Shown piece after piece: positions 54,684-63,562 of a stretch of DNA of 64,000 nt. The notes beneath the pieces were generated by a model, which was not told the origin of the DNA, ran no database searches, and saw only the letters and a program-made list of their open reading frames with translations. A program made the position numbers and the translations under genes. The stretch is from Algibacter_G agarivorans (lineage in GTDB: Bacteria > Bacteroidota > Bacteroidia > Flavobacteriales > Flavobacteriaceae): positions 1-64,000 of the forward strand of contig NZ_BAABJJ010000009.1 in the NCBI RefSeq assembly GCF_039543245.1, in the 5' to 3' direction. Every line of letters starts with the position of its first letter. Positions within the stretch are counted from its first letter, which is position 1.

Positions 54684-55067
54684 TCAATGGGCGTCACCCT
54701 CATGAGCACCACCTTTATCTTCATGCTCCTCTTTTACCGCTTCATCACGATATTTACAACATGGATGAACCGCAGCATAGGCTTCATCAGTTGCTTTTAT
54801 TTCTTTAACATCATGTCCTGCAGCTAGCACTTGTTTTTGTATAGTGTTTACATCGGTTTTACGGTCGTCATAAATTAATTTTAATTCATGCGTATCGATA
54901 CTCCATGTGGCAAATTTCACACCTTTAGTATTTAAACATGCTTTTTCTATACGTGCTTTGCACATACCACAAATACCATCTACTTCCATAGAAGCTTTGG
55001 CGTTTTTGTTTTGCGCAAAAGTTGTTGAACCTATTAGCAATAGTGTAATGATTATTAAGTTTTTCAT
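54684..55067 (-). CDS. Exported heavy-metal-associated (HMA) domain protein
   Basis: A 127-residue protein. Signal peptide 1-18 (LLIGSTTFAQ). Residues ~25-93 form an HMA ferredoxin-like fold with the metal pair in VDGICGMCKARIEKACLN, then GVKFATWSIDTHELKLIYDD and VNTIQKQVLAAGHDVKEIKA. The tail is rich in His and acidic residues (HPCCKYRDE, HEDKGGAHEGDAH) and could bind further metal. It probably binds copper or a similar cation in the periplasm. It follows the TonB-dependent receptor and HYC_CC_PP gene on the same strand, so the three form a likely metal-handling unit, though a repeat pair lies in the 143-base gap. Confidence 0.88.
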   Translation of the reverse strand: MKNLIIITLLLIGSTTFAQNKNAKASMEVDGICGMCKARIEKACLNTKGVKFATWSIDTHELKLIYDDRKTDVNTIQKQVLAAGHDVKEIKATDEAYAAVHPCCKYRDEAVKEEHEDKGGAHEGDAH

Positions 55068-55086
55068 GATTTTTTGTTTTATTTTT

Positions 55087-55167
55087 TGTCATTCCTGCGA
55101 AGGCAGGAATCCACTTTAATCTAATTAAGTTTCTATTTAAAAGATTCCTGCCTTCGCAGGAATGACA
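55087..55167. repeat. Inverted pair of dispersed 25-bp repeats
   Basis: TGTCATTCCTGCGAAGGCAG-GAATC at 55087-55111 and its exact reverse complement at 55143-55167, separated by 31 bases. Together they can form one long hairpin or two small ones. The position between two co-directional genes suggests an effect on transcript processing or partial termination. Confidence 0.8.
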
Positions 55168-55210
55168 GATTGTTTTTAACGCATCCTTTTAATTTATGAG
55201 ACTCCCTTTT

Positions 55211-57475
55211 TCAATGGAGTCTGTAACGCAATCCTGCAAAGTACATACTTCCAAAAATGGGACCATATACAAACGTACTATCAAAATTCGCTCCAAACGG
55301 GTCCTCCACCCCTAAAATCGGGTTGGGTTGCCTAACGTTAGTAATATTTTCGCCGCCTAAATATACTTCAAATTTTGGAGAAAACACTTTGGTTATTTGA
55401 GCGTTTAAAGTTGCTACTGTTGGCGTTCTTTCTGGTAATTGATATTCAACAGCATTAGTAATTGTCGAGGCATAACGTTGGTCGCTTAACCAATTAAACG
55501 TAACATCAAATTTCCATCGTCCTAGTTTGCCTTCGTCTTGATGCATTTTATAACCCACATTAGCAAAGAAACGATGCTTTGGTGTTAACGGCCTTTCTAA
55601 TCTACCCGAATTGTAATCGGTTTTTACATCGTAAAACTTATACGCTATCCGTAAATCGAAATGTTCAAAAGGGTTATAATTAAACTCTACCTGAAAACTA
55701 TTAGCAAAGCTCTTTCCGTTAAGATTATAAAAATTAATCTCCGTAGGGTTTTCCCAATCTACTACAACTTGATTTTGAAAATCGGTTTTATAATAATCTA
55801 AAGTGATGTCCGCTTTGCGTCCAAACAAATTAAAACCTTGCAAATATGACAACCCATAATTCCAAGCAATTTCAGGATCTAAACCATAAACACTACCTCC
55901 AGAATTTAAAATATTAATTTGTCTTGAGGTTGAAAACATTTGTTGATTTTCGGTAAAAATATTAGCGCTTCGTTTCCCTCTTCCAAAGGATGCTCTAAAT
56001 GCAGATTTACTCCAAGGCGAATATCTAGCATGTATTCTTGGAGTTATAAATGTTCCTAATAAATTATGGTTATCTATACGAACACCAGCGGTAAGATTAA
56101 ACAGTTCTAAATTATTGAAACTATATTCAAAAAATGCCCCTACCGAGTTTTCAGTTCTTTCATAATCCGTTGCATTCACAAATTCGTCATAATGGTCGTA
56201 AGTATAACTTACTCCAGTTTTTATTTTATGCCTAGAATCACTAATGATAGAATTATAAATAGCATTTGCATACAAACTATTATGAGTAATATCGTATTGG
56301 TTTAGCCCAAAATAGGAGTCTTGTTTATGACTACTAAACGCCGTTTGCACGCCAAGACTTTGCCAAGGGATTTCAGGGTTTACATAGCCAAATTTTGTAG
56401 ATATTTCGTAACGTCTTGTATCAATTTCACTTCCCCATACTTCGTCTCCGCTCAGCACAGGGCTATTTGTAGTTAGCTTATCCGTTTCAGGTCTAAAATC
56501 CAGCTCACCCGTTTGTTTTTCATCATTTAAAAACTTCAAATTAATAAAAGTAACAAAGCCTTTTTTGGTATCGGTATATTGCCAACGGTTCATGACATTA
56601 ACCTGATTGAATTTTGGCATATCCAAAAAACCATCATTATTTACATCGTGTTCCTTATTGTGCGTGTTTCCATGAATATACAATCCTGTGTGCCACTTAT
56701 TACTCACTTTAGCATTTATGTGTGTGTTCAGTTCTAAACGCTCACTGGTTGCACCATATAAATTCACAAACAGCTTATCATCGGTTGATGGTTTTACCAA
56801 TTCGGTATTAATTTGTCCCGCAATACTTTCAAAACCATTAACCACACTCCCGGCACCTTTGGTAATTTGAATACTTTCTACCCAAGTTCCGGGGATAAAA
56901 CTTAAACCATAGGCTTGTGATGCACCTCGAATAGACGGAATGTTTTCGGTAGCAATTAAAATATAGGGACTCGTTAATCCTAACATTTTGATTTGACGTG
57001 TCCCCGAAATAGCATCGGCAAAATTAACATCGATGGACGGGTTGGTTTCAAAACTTTCAGAGAGGTTACAACAGGCTGCTTTCAACAATTCATCACTACT
57101 TACGTTTATGACATTTGCAGCTTTAAAATAGGATTTTGCAGTGGTTTGCCTTCTTGATTTTACAGTAACTGCACCTAAATTATCCGTAGGTTCTAACCGA
57201 TGTTTTATATTTTGTGATGTACTAATAGTTAGCGTGTCTGTTTTAAAACCGACGTAACTAATCACTAATTTATGGTATTCTGGTTTGTATGAAAGCCTAA
57301 AATCACCATTAATATCGGTTACTGTTCCAACTTCAGTATTCAACCAATACACATTCGCACCAGCTAAACCAATACGCTCGTTTTTTTCGTTCGTTTCCAT
57401 AATCACACCCTTAATATTCTCTTGAGAAGTCATAAACATGGGAAGCAGTACTATTATATATAGTAGGTTTTTCAT
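55211..57475 (-). CDS. TonB-dependent receptor, probably metal-related
   Basis: A 754-residue outer-membrane receptor. Signal peptide 1-17; residues ~18-95 are a carboxypeptidase-regulatory-like domain (GVIMETNEKNERIGLAGANV, DFRLSYKPEYHKLVISYVGF). A plug follows at ~115-235 (KAACCNLSESFETNPSIDVN, IKMLGLTSPYILIATENIPS, ITKGAGSVVNGFESIAGQIN), then a barrel ending PIFGSMYFAGLRYRLH with C-terminal aromatic/His residues. The neighbours (HYC_CC_PP protein before, HMA protein after) and the two-cysteine motif in the plug suggest uptake or sensing of copper or another metal; this is inference from context. Confidence 0.88.
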   Translation of the reverse strand: MKNLLYIIVLLPMFMTSQENIKGVIMETNEKNERIGLAGANVYWLNTEVGTVTDINGDFRLSYKPEYHKLVISYVGFKTDTLTISTSQNIKHRLEPTDNLGAVTVKSRRQTTAKSYFKAANVINVSSDELLKAACCNLSESFETNPSIDVNFADAISGTRQIKMLGLTSPYILIATENIPSIRGASQAYGLSFIPGTWVESIQITKGAGSVVNGFESIAGQINTELVKPSTDDKLFVNLYGATSERLELNTHINAKVSNKWHTGLYIHGNTHNKEHDVNNDGFLDMPKFNQVNVMNRWQYTDTKKGFVTFINLKFLNDEKQTGELDFRPETDKLTTNSPVLSGDEVWGSEIDTRRYEISTKFGYVNPEIPWQSLGVQTAFSSHKQDSYFGLNQYDITHNSLYANAIYNSIISDSRHKIKTGVSYTYDHYDEFVNATDYERTENSVGAFFEYSFNNLELFNLTAGVRIDNHNLLGTFITPRIHARYSPWSKSAFRASFGRGKRSANIFTENQQMFSTSRQINILNSGGSVYGLDPEIAWNYGLSYLQGFNLFGRKADITLDYYKTDFQNQVVVDWENPTEINFYNLNGKSFANSFQVEFNYNPFEHFDLRIAYKFYDVKTDYNSGRLERPLTPKHRFFANVGYKMHQDEGKLGRWKFDVTFNWLSDQRYASTITNAVEYQLPERTPTVATLNAQITKVFSPKFEVYLGGENITNVRQPNPILGVEDPFGANFDSTFVYGPIFGSMYFAGLRYRLH

Positions 57476-57563
57476 TTGATGTTTTGAAAAATTAATAATG
57501 TTTTACACTATAAAAGACAATAGGTTTCTACCTTAGTAGAAATAAAAAAAAAACATTAATAAA

Positions 57564-57962
57564 TCAAATGATGAAAACTTGGTCTAAAACCTGAATATCG
57601 GTAACCAAATTAGGTGGGGAATAATCTTTATGAGGAATGATTTGTTTTGGCAAACCTTCAAAATCATTAAGGTAAGCATAAGCAAATGCTGTAATAAATT
57701 GTTGTTGTTCGAAGTCTAAATCTTCAAACGAAGAAAACTTTAATTCATCTTGACCTTCAACAACATCTATTTCATCCTTACAGCATGTTTTCTTTTGCAA
57801 AATTTCCAAAGCTTCCATTTTACATTTTTCAGCTTCAACAAAAACAGCAACATCTACTAGAACATCACCACAAAAATGCTTTTCAACAGTAAATGACACC
57901 GTTGAAAACAAAACGAGTAACGCCATAATAGACGAGAAGCTTTTATATAATAATTCTTTCAT
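57564..57962 (-). CDS. HYC_CC_PP family protein
   Basis: A 132-residue exported protein with the three signatures of the HYC_CC_PP family: a His-Phe-Cys after the signal peptide (VEKHFCGDVLVDVAVF), a Cys-Cys pair (LQKKTCCKDEIDVVEG), and a Pro-Pro near the end (DYSPPNLVTD). Signal peptide about 1-26. The family occurs in Bacteroidota and is often found beside TonB-dependent receptors and metal-related genes; its exact role is unknown, and metal binding by the His/Cys set is plausible. It is the first gene of the unit leading to the receptor at 57475 (88-base gap). Confidence 0.88.
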   Translation of the reverse strand: MKELLYKSFSSIMALLVLFSTVSFTVEKHFCGDVLVDVAVFVEAEKCKMEALEILQKKTCCKDEIDVVEGQDELKFSSFEDLDFEQQQFITAFAYAYLNDFEGLPKQIIPHKDYSPPNLVTDIQVLDQVFII

Positions 57963-58023
57963 TAAGAGACAAAAATACTAAAAAAACAAAAGTTCAACTG
58001 CTATTTTATTAAATGATTAACAC

Positions 58024-58452
58024 TTAATTTTTAAGCTTATGATAATAAAACGCTGGCAATAACAAGATTAAAATTATAGGTTGAATTAAAAAACGACGCA
58101 CATTAAAAAACAAATAATAGTCTTCTTGTCTTGGGTTAACAACAAAATACAAATACACCATCATAAGTAGAACAAACGCTATGGCGTAAATAATGACTGA
58201 GAATTTAATAATGCTTTTATCTCTAAAAACAAGAAATAAAATAGCCAATGAAATTAAAGCATTTAAAACATAACGCAAGATTGTAAAACCCACTAATTTC
58301 AATACTTCACGCCTAGGACTATCTATGTATAAATAATCGTTTTGAAAGAAGGTTAAATACGGGTCATAAAACAAAACATCTTCAAAAAAGCGAATTAAAA
58401 TAAGCATTAAGACTAAACCAAAAAGCAATATATATTTAGCAACTTTATGCAT
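58024..58452 (-). CDS. Exosortase F system-associated membrane protein
   Basis: A 142-residue protein with four membrane helices (YILLFGLVLMLILIRF, FTILRYVLNALISLAILFLV, SVIIYAIAFVLLMMVYLYFV, PIILILLLPAFYY) and the family motif RFFEDVLFYDPYLTFF. Its start overlaps the xrtF gene by 8 bases, so the two are translationally coupled. It is the constant companion of XrtF in flavobacteria and presumably assists the sortase or helps to assemble it in the membrane. No biochemical function is known. Confidence 0.88.
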   Translation of the reverse strand: MHKVAKYILLFGLVLMLILIRFFEDVLFYDPYLTFFQNDYLYIDSPRREVLKLVGFTILRYVLNALISLAILFLVFRDKSIIKFSVIIYAIAFVLLMMVYLYFVVNPRQEDYYLFFNVRRFLIQPIILILLLPAFYYHKLKN

Positions 58453-58996
58453 TTTTATTTTTTAATTTAGAAAATCGATTCACCCAAAAAATCCATAGTA
58501 AAAAAACCATCCCATAAATAATGGCTGGAAAAACAACGGTGTGCATAACATCTTCATATTCTGGATAATGATACATGCCAATAGTTAAAATAACAATACG
58601 CAATAAGTTTACAACATAAATTAAAACACTTCCCGCAAGGATGTAAAAAAAAGTAGTTTTAAGTTTTCCTGAAAAAGCCACTATAAAAGACACAAATAGA
58701 ATAATAACGCTAATGGCATTACACCCTTCAATAACACGTGCTAAATACTTGCCATTAACAAAAACTTTCATGGATGGCTCGTCTGGATGCGGTAAAACTT
58801 CCGAATGGTACCCAAAAGAATCAAGTAGCGATTCTGTTTGTTTTGAAACTAAATGCGTCATGTAATCTGGATAGAATTTAGAGCCATCTGAATATTGCAA
58901 ATACAGTTTATAAACTACAGACAAAACGACGTAAACCAATAAAAAAGTAATGATAAACTTTATAACCGACTTATATTTTACAAAAAGTGCTTTCAA
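58445..58996 (-). CDS. xrtF: Exosortase family protein XrtF
   Basis: A 183-residue integral membrane cysteine protease/transpeptidase-like protein. Membrane segments include IKFIITFLLVYVVLSVVYKL and AISVIILFVSFIVAFSG. The exosortase catalytic triad is visible: Cys in RVIEGCNAISV, Arg in VNLLRIVILTIG, His in VMHTVVFPAIIYGMVFLLW. Exosortases process C-terminal sorting signals on exported proteins. The family form in Flavobacteriaceae is XrtF, found with the short partner gene directly downstream. No PEP-CTERM-like target was recognised in this window. Confidence 0.9.
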   Translation of the reverse strand: MKALFVKYKSVIKFIITFLLVYVVLSVVYKLYLQYSDGSKFYPDYMTHLVSKQTESLLDSFGYHSEVLPHPDEPSMKVFVNGKYLARVIEGCNAISVIILFVSFIVAFSGKLKTTFFYILAGSVLIYVVNLLRIVILTIGMYHYPEYEDVMHTVVFPAIIYGMVFLLWIFWVNRFSKLKNKNA

Positions 58997-59166
58997 TTAA
59001 TATATGAGTTTTTTCATTCCCACCTTTAGTCTACTCTCAAGATAAACTTCGGTGGAAATCTCTTGTTTTTTTTGAACTCCCCTAGATAAAAGGATTTATT
59101 AATTTTATTAAAACGGAATATCGAAATTACAGCTTTTTAAATACTTTTACCAAAACTTTTGTCTTT

Positions 59167-59622
59167 ATGATTTTTAAAAAATTAAAACCACAAGTAGAAA
59201 CTATTGTATCGGATACTAAAAAAACGGTAAATGAACGCCTTTTGAATATTTGCAAATTACTTGAAACCCATATTAACTATTATAATTGGGTAGGTTTTTA
59301 TTTTAGAAATGGACATAAAGAAGAACTCCTTTTAGGTCCTTATGTAGGCGAACCTACAGACCACACGATTATACCTTTTGGGAAAGGCATTTGCGGACAA
59401 GTAGCCGTTAGCAATAAAAATTTTGTTGTTCCAGATGTATCTGCTCAAGATAATTATATTGCTTGTAGCATAACGGTTAAAGCTGAAATAGTTGTACCAA
59501 TTTTTGTTAATGGTAAAAACATAGGACAGATTGATATTGACTCTAATACCCCTGACCCGTTTACTGAAGCTGATGAACGGTTTTTAGAGTTTGTTTGTGC
59601 TAAAGTTTCTGAATTACTTTAG
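59167..59622 (+). CDS. GAF-domain protein, fRMsr-like
   Basis: A 151-residue protein made of a single GAF domain. It aligns by motif with free methionine-(R)-sulfoxide reductases: WVGFYFRNG, LLGPYVGEPTDHTIIPFGKG, ICGQVAVSNKNFVVPDVSAQ, DNYIACSITVKAEIVVPIF, IGQIDIDSNTPDPFTEADE. Of the three cysteines of the reductase, those in GKGICG and NYIAC are present, but the first (in the ACxRI segment of studied enzymes) is replaced by DHTII. It may still reduce free Met-R-sulfoxide, or may be a binding domain. It lies alone between xrtF and purH. Confidence 0.8.
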   Translation: MIFKKLKPQVETIVSDTKKTVNERLLNICKLLETHINYYNWVGFYFRNGHKEELLLGPYVGEPTDHTIIPFGKGICGQVAVSNKNFVVPDVSAQDNYIACSITVKAEIVVPIFVNGKNIGQIDIDSNTPDPFTEADERFLEFVCAKVSELL

Positions 59623-59773
59623 TGAAATAAATTAGACCTTTAAGTCCACGACAGCTAACGGGATTAATAGCCTGTCAGGTATGGAAACACCGCATTGTTA
59701 ACAACTCCTTATTTTAGTTAAAAAAACACCTCCTTTTTTAATAATTCTAAGCCACTTTTTTAAAGGAAATAAG

Positions 59774-59781
59774 TACTTTTG
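59774..59781 (+). promoter_or_regulatory. -7 promoter box of purH
   Basis: TACTTTTG (TAnnTTTG) about 80 bases upstream of the purH ATG. The -33 element is not clear. The 237-base gap before purH holds a degenerate dispersed repeat near 59640-59690 and no gene. Confidence 0.45.
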
Positions 59782-59859
59782 CAATTATTTACAAATTTCG
59801 GCATAAAACACTGAAAGACAACAAAAAAATTTCATTTCTAAAAACATAACACAGCACGA

Positions 59860-61392
59860 ATGAGCAACGAAAAAACCATTAAATCGGCATTAATCTCGGT
59901 ATTTAGTAAAGACGGTTTAGAGCCTATTGTAAAAGAACTTGACAAACAAGGTGTAACCATTTACTCAACTGGCGGTACTGAAAAATTTATTAACGATTTA
60001 GGTGTTCCTGTTGTTCCTGTTGAAGATGTGACTTCCTACCCTTCTATTCTTGGTGGTCGTGTTAAAACCTTGCATCCAAAAGTATTTGGCGGTATTTTAA
60101 ACAGACAAAATCATGATGGTGATGTTGCTGAATTAGCAGAATATGAGATTCCACAAATTGACGTGGTTATTGTGGATTTATATCCGTTTGAAAAAACCGT
60201 AGCTTCTGGAGCGAGCAACCAAGATATTATTGAAAAAATTGATATTGGTGGCATTTCGTTAATTAGAGCGGCTGCAAAAAATTATGCTGATGTTATTTGT
60301 GTATCATCGGTTGATGATTACGCGGAGTTTTTAGAATTAATTTCTAAAAACAATGGCGTTATTTCAGAAGAAAACAGAAGACGTTTTGCTGGAAAAGCAT
60401 TTAATGTATCGTCGCACTATGATACAGCTATTTTTAACTACTTCAACAAAAACCATGATGAAACTGTTTTAAAGATCAGCGAAACTAACGGAAAGGTTTT
60501 ACGTTATGGCGAAAACCCACACCAAAAAGGGTTTTTCTTTGGAGACTTTGATGAGTTATTCACAAAACTTCACGGCAAAGAACTAAGTTACAACAACTTA
60601 CTAGATGTTGATGCTGCAGTAAACTTAATGAACGAATTTAAAAATGACGGACCAACATTCGCTATTTTAAAACATAATAATGCTTGTGGTTTAGCGCAAC
60701 GCGACACCTTACACCAAGCTTATGTTGACGCTTTAGCTGGCGACCCAGTTTCTGCTTTTGGCGGTGTTTTAATTAGCAACAAAGAGATTGATTTAGCTAC
60801 TGCTGAAGAGATTCATAAATTATTCTGTGAAGTGGTTATTGCACCTTCTTTTTCTGCGGAGGCATTAGAAATACTAAAAGGCAAAAAGAACAGGATTTTA
60901 TTAGTTATTCATGATATTGAATTACCACAAACAAACGTCAGAAGCTGTCTGAACGGTGTTTTGGTTCAAGACAGAAATAATATTACAGATACTGCTGAAG
61001 GCTTAAAGAACGTTACTAATACAGCACCTACCGCTAATGAAATAGACGATTTAATATTCGCTTCAAAAATTTGCAAGCATACAAAATCGAATACGATTGT
61101 TTTAACAAAAAACAAACAACTGTGCGCTAGTGGAACTGGACAAACCAGTCGTGTTGATGCTTTACAGCAAGCTATTCATAAAGCACAATCATTTAATTTC
61201 GACTTAAATGGAGCGGCCATGGCCAGTGATGCATTTTTTCCGTTTCCTGATTGTGTAGAGATTGCTAAAAACGCAGGAATATCTGCCGTTATTCAACCAG
61301 GTGGTTCAATAAAAGACCAATTAAGTATCGATTACTGTAACGAAAACGGTGTTGCTATGGTGATGACTGGCACACGTCATTTTAAACATTAA
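59860..61392 (+). CDS. purH: Bifunctional AICAR formyltransferase/IMP cyclohydrolase
   Basis: A 510-residue enzyme for the last two steps of de novo purine synthesis. The N-terminal MGS-like cyclohydrolase part has LISVFSKDGLEPIVKELDKQ, YSTGGTEKFI, LGGRVKTLHPKVFGGIL, and DIGGISLIRAAAKNYADV. The AICAR transformylase part has LRYGENPHQKGFFFG, AILKHNNACGLAQRDTL, DPVSAFGGVLISN, and SDAFFPFPDCVEIAKNAGIS. It ends IQPGGSIKDQLSIDYCNENG. Length and motifs are normal. Confidence 0.98.
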   Translation: MSNEKTIKSALISVFSKDGLEPIVKELDKQGVTIYSTGGTEKFINDLGVPVVPVEDVTSYPSILGGRVKTLHPKVFGGILNRQNHDGDVAELAEYEIPQIDVVIVDLYPFEKTVASGASNQDIIEKIDIGGISLIRAAAKNYADVICVSSVDDYAEFLELISKNNGVISEENRRRFAGKAFNVSSHYDTAIFNYFNKNHDETVLKISETNGKVLRYGENPHQKGFFFGDFDELFTKLHGKELSYNNLLDVDAAVNLMNEFKNDGPTFAILKHNNACGLAQRDTLHQAYVDALAGDPVSAFGGVLISNKEIDLATAEEIHKLFCEVVIAPSFSAEALEILKGKKNRILLVIHDIELPQTNVRSCLNGVLVQDRNNITDTAEGLKNVTNTAPTANEIDDLIFASKICKHTKSNTIVLTKNKQLCASGTGQTSRVDALQQAIHKAQSFNFDLNGAAMASDAFFPFPDCVEIAKNAGISAVIQPGGSIKDQLSIDYCNENGVAMVMTGTRHFKH

Positions 61393-61393
61393 A

Positions 61394-61600
61394 ATTCCTG
61401 TGGAAGCAGGAATCTCATTGTTTTTTATTGACAGCCAGAAACTCTAGGTGATGTAGGATTTTGGCAGATAATGCGTTTGGGATTGCAGTAGAAAACCCAC
61501 AGTGAGGCAAGAGCGAGGATTTGCAACGTAAAGCCCGACCCTTGTGGTAACGCCCAAAAAATTATCGTTAAAACGCATATCGTTTATTGAGTTTATGTCT
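61394..61600. repeat. Dispersed repeats in the purH-mreB gap
   Basis: ATTCCTGTGGAAGCAGGAATC (61394-61414) is a palindrome related to that at 49256. It is followed by a second module with GGCAAGAGCGAGGATTTGCA and AAGCCCGACCCTTGTGGTAA-CGCCC (to about 61553), a recurrent type of flavobacterial intergenic sequence. The 302-base gap contains no credible gene. Confidence 0.5.
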
Positions 61601-61694
61601 TTATGAATTTTGAGCGTTATATAACTCAAATATTTAGTAACTTTTATTACATTTACGGGATACGTTTTAAACCACTTAAAAATATTTTTAGCAC

Positions 61695-62723
61695 ATGGGA
61701 TTTTTTGATTTCTTAACTGAAGAAATTGCAATAGATTTAGGTACTGCAAATACACTTATTATTCACAACGATAAAGTTGTTGTGGATGCACCTTCTATAG
61801 TAGCTCGCGACAGGATTTCTGGCAAAATAATTGCCGTAGGTCAGGAAGCCAGTTTAATGCAAGGTAAAACCCATGAAAACATTAAAACCATTCGCCCATT
61901 AAAAGATGGTGTAATTGCAGATTTTGATGCTTCTGAGCAGATGATAAGTATGTTTATTAAAAACATACCGGCGCTAAAAAAGAAATTTTTCACACCTGCA
62001 CTGCGTATGGTTATTTGTATCCCATCTGGAATTACAGAAGTGGAAATGCGAGCGGTAAAAGAAAGTGCAGAACGTGTTAATGGCAAAGAAGTATATTTAA
62101 TTCACGAACCTATGGCTGCGGCTATTGGTATTGGCGTTGATATTATGCAACCGAAAGGAAACATGGTAGTTGATATAGGAGGTGGCACTACAGAAATTGC
62201 AGTTATTGCCTTAGGCGGCATTGTTTGTGATAAATCGGTTAAAATTGCTGGTGATGTATTTACAAACGACATCGTGTACTACATGCGTACGCAACACAAC
62301 TTGTATGTGGGTGAACGAACTGCTGAAAAAATAAAAATCCAGATTGGAGCGGCTACTGAAGATTTAGAATTACCTCCTGAGGACATGAGTGTTCAAGGTC
62401 GTGACTTATTGACTGGAAAACCAAAGCAAGTGTCCATTTCTTACCGGGAAATTGCCAAAGCTTTAGATAAATCCATTTTACGTATTGAAGATGCTGTTAT
62501 GGAAACCTTATCGCAAACACCTCCAGAATTAGCTGCCGATATTTACAACACAGGTATTTATTTAGCTGGTGGTGGTTCTATGCTACGTGGTTTAGATAAA
62601 CGTTTATCACAAAAAACAGATCTACCTGTTTATATTGCAGAAGACCCATTGCGTGCTGTAGTAAGAGGAACTGGTATTACACTTAAAAATTTACCTAAAT
62701 ACAAAAGTGTATTGATAAAATAG
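61695..62723 (+). CDS. mreB: Rod shape-determining protein MreB
   Basis: A 342-residue bacterial actin homologue. The phosphate and connect motifs are visible: FFDFLTEEIAIDLGTANTLI at the start, IRPLKDGVIADFDASEQMIS, VCIPSGITEVEMRAVKESAE, GNMVVDIGGGTTEIAVIALG, and NTGIYLAGGGSMLRGLDKRL. It forms membrane-bound filaments that guide lateral wall synthesis. It heads mreB-mreC-mreD with short gaps (23 and 0 bases). The length is typical. Confidence 0.98.
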   Translation: MGFFDFLTEEIAIDLGTANTLIIHNDKVVVDAPSIVARDRISGKIIAVGQEASLMQGKTHENIKTIRPLKDGVIADFDASEQMISMFIKNIPALKKKFFTPALRMVICIPSGITEVEMRAVKESAERVNGKEVYLIHEPMAAAIGIGVDIMQPKGNMVVDIGGGTTEIAVIALGGIVCDKSVKIAGDVFTNDIVYYMRTQHNLYVGERTAEKIKIQIGAATEDLELPPEDMSVQGRDLLTGKPKQVSISYREIAKALDKSILRIEDAVMETLSQTPPELAADIYNTGIYLAGGGSMLRGLDKRLSQKTDLPVYIAEDPLRAVVRGTGITLKNLPKYKSVLIK

Positions 62724-62746
62724 AGCACCAAATAGCTCCATAACCC

Positions 62747-63562
62747 ATGCAACAGATTATTAATTTTATAATTAGGAACAAAAACTTCTTGTTGTTCTTG
62801 TTGCTGTTTTGTGTGTCGGTTCTATTCACCATTCAATCCCATTCTTATCATAAAAGTAAGTTTATTAATTCAGCTAACTTTTTAACTGGTGGCGTTTATA
62901 ATTCCGTGAACAACATAAGTGATTATTTCAATTTAAAAGCGCAAAATCAGTTATTAGCTGAAGAGAATAAAAGATTGCGGGTTCTTATAAGCAATTCAGG
63001 AATAAATGCAGACACCACGTATATCGACAGCCTTACTTATAACAAATCATACCGTTTTTACACATCAAATATCATAAAAAACAGTTATTCACTAAACAAT
63101 AATGTGCTAACCATTAATAAAGGAACAAATGATAGTGTTAAACAAGATTTTGGAGTTATTTCATCTAAAGGATTAATTGGCATCATTGATAAAACAAGTA
63201 ATAATTATGCCACTGTATTATCTATTTTAAATACGACTAGCAGAATTAGTGCACAGCTAAAAAAAACCAATCATTTTGGAACCTTAACCTGGGATGGAGA
63301 CTCTCCAGAGTTCACACAACTTATTGATATCCCTAAAATTGCACCTGTGAAAATTGGTGACACTATAATTACATCGGGGCGTTCGTCCATTTTTCCTAAA
63401 GGCATACCTATAGGCATCATTGAGGGTTTCAAACTTGACCAAGCTGAAAATTACTATGAAATTAACGTAAAGCTATTTAATGACATGACCAATATTGAGC
63501 ATGTTTACATTATAGAAAATGTTAATACTGAAGAAATCAATAATTTGTTAATCACTAATTAA
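62747..63562 (+). CDS. mreC: Rod shape-determining protein MreC
   Basis: A 271-residue protein with one N-terminal membrane helix (NFLLFLLLFCVSVLFTIQSH), a coiled coil (LKAQNQLLAEENKRLRVLIS) and the periplasmic double beta-barrel (NVLTINKGTNDSVKQDFGVI, SSKGLIGIIDKTSNNYATVL, IPKIAPVKIGDTIITSGRSS, FPKGIPIGIIEGF). It links the MreB filaments with periplasmic wall enzymes. It lies directly between mreB and mreD. Confidence 0.95.
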   Translation: MQQIINFIIRNKNFLLFLLLFCVSVLFTIQSHSYHKSKFINSANFLTGGVYNSVNNISDYFNLKAQNQLLAEENKRLRVLISNSGINADTTYIDSLTYNKSYRFYTSNIIKNSYSLNNNVLTINKGTNDSVKQDFGVISSKGLIGIIDKTSNNYATVLSILNTTSRISAQLKKTNHFGTLTWDGDSPEFTQLIDIPKIAPVKIGDTIITSGRSSIFPKGIPIGIIEGFKLDQAENYYEINVKLFNDMTNIEHVYIIENVNTEEINNLLITN

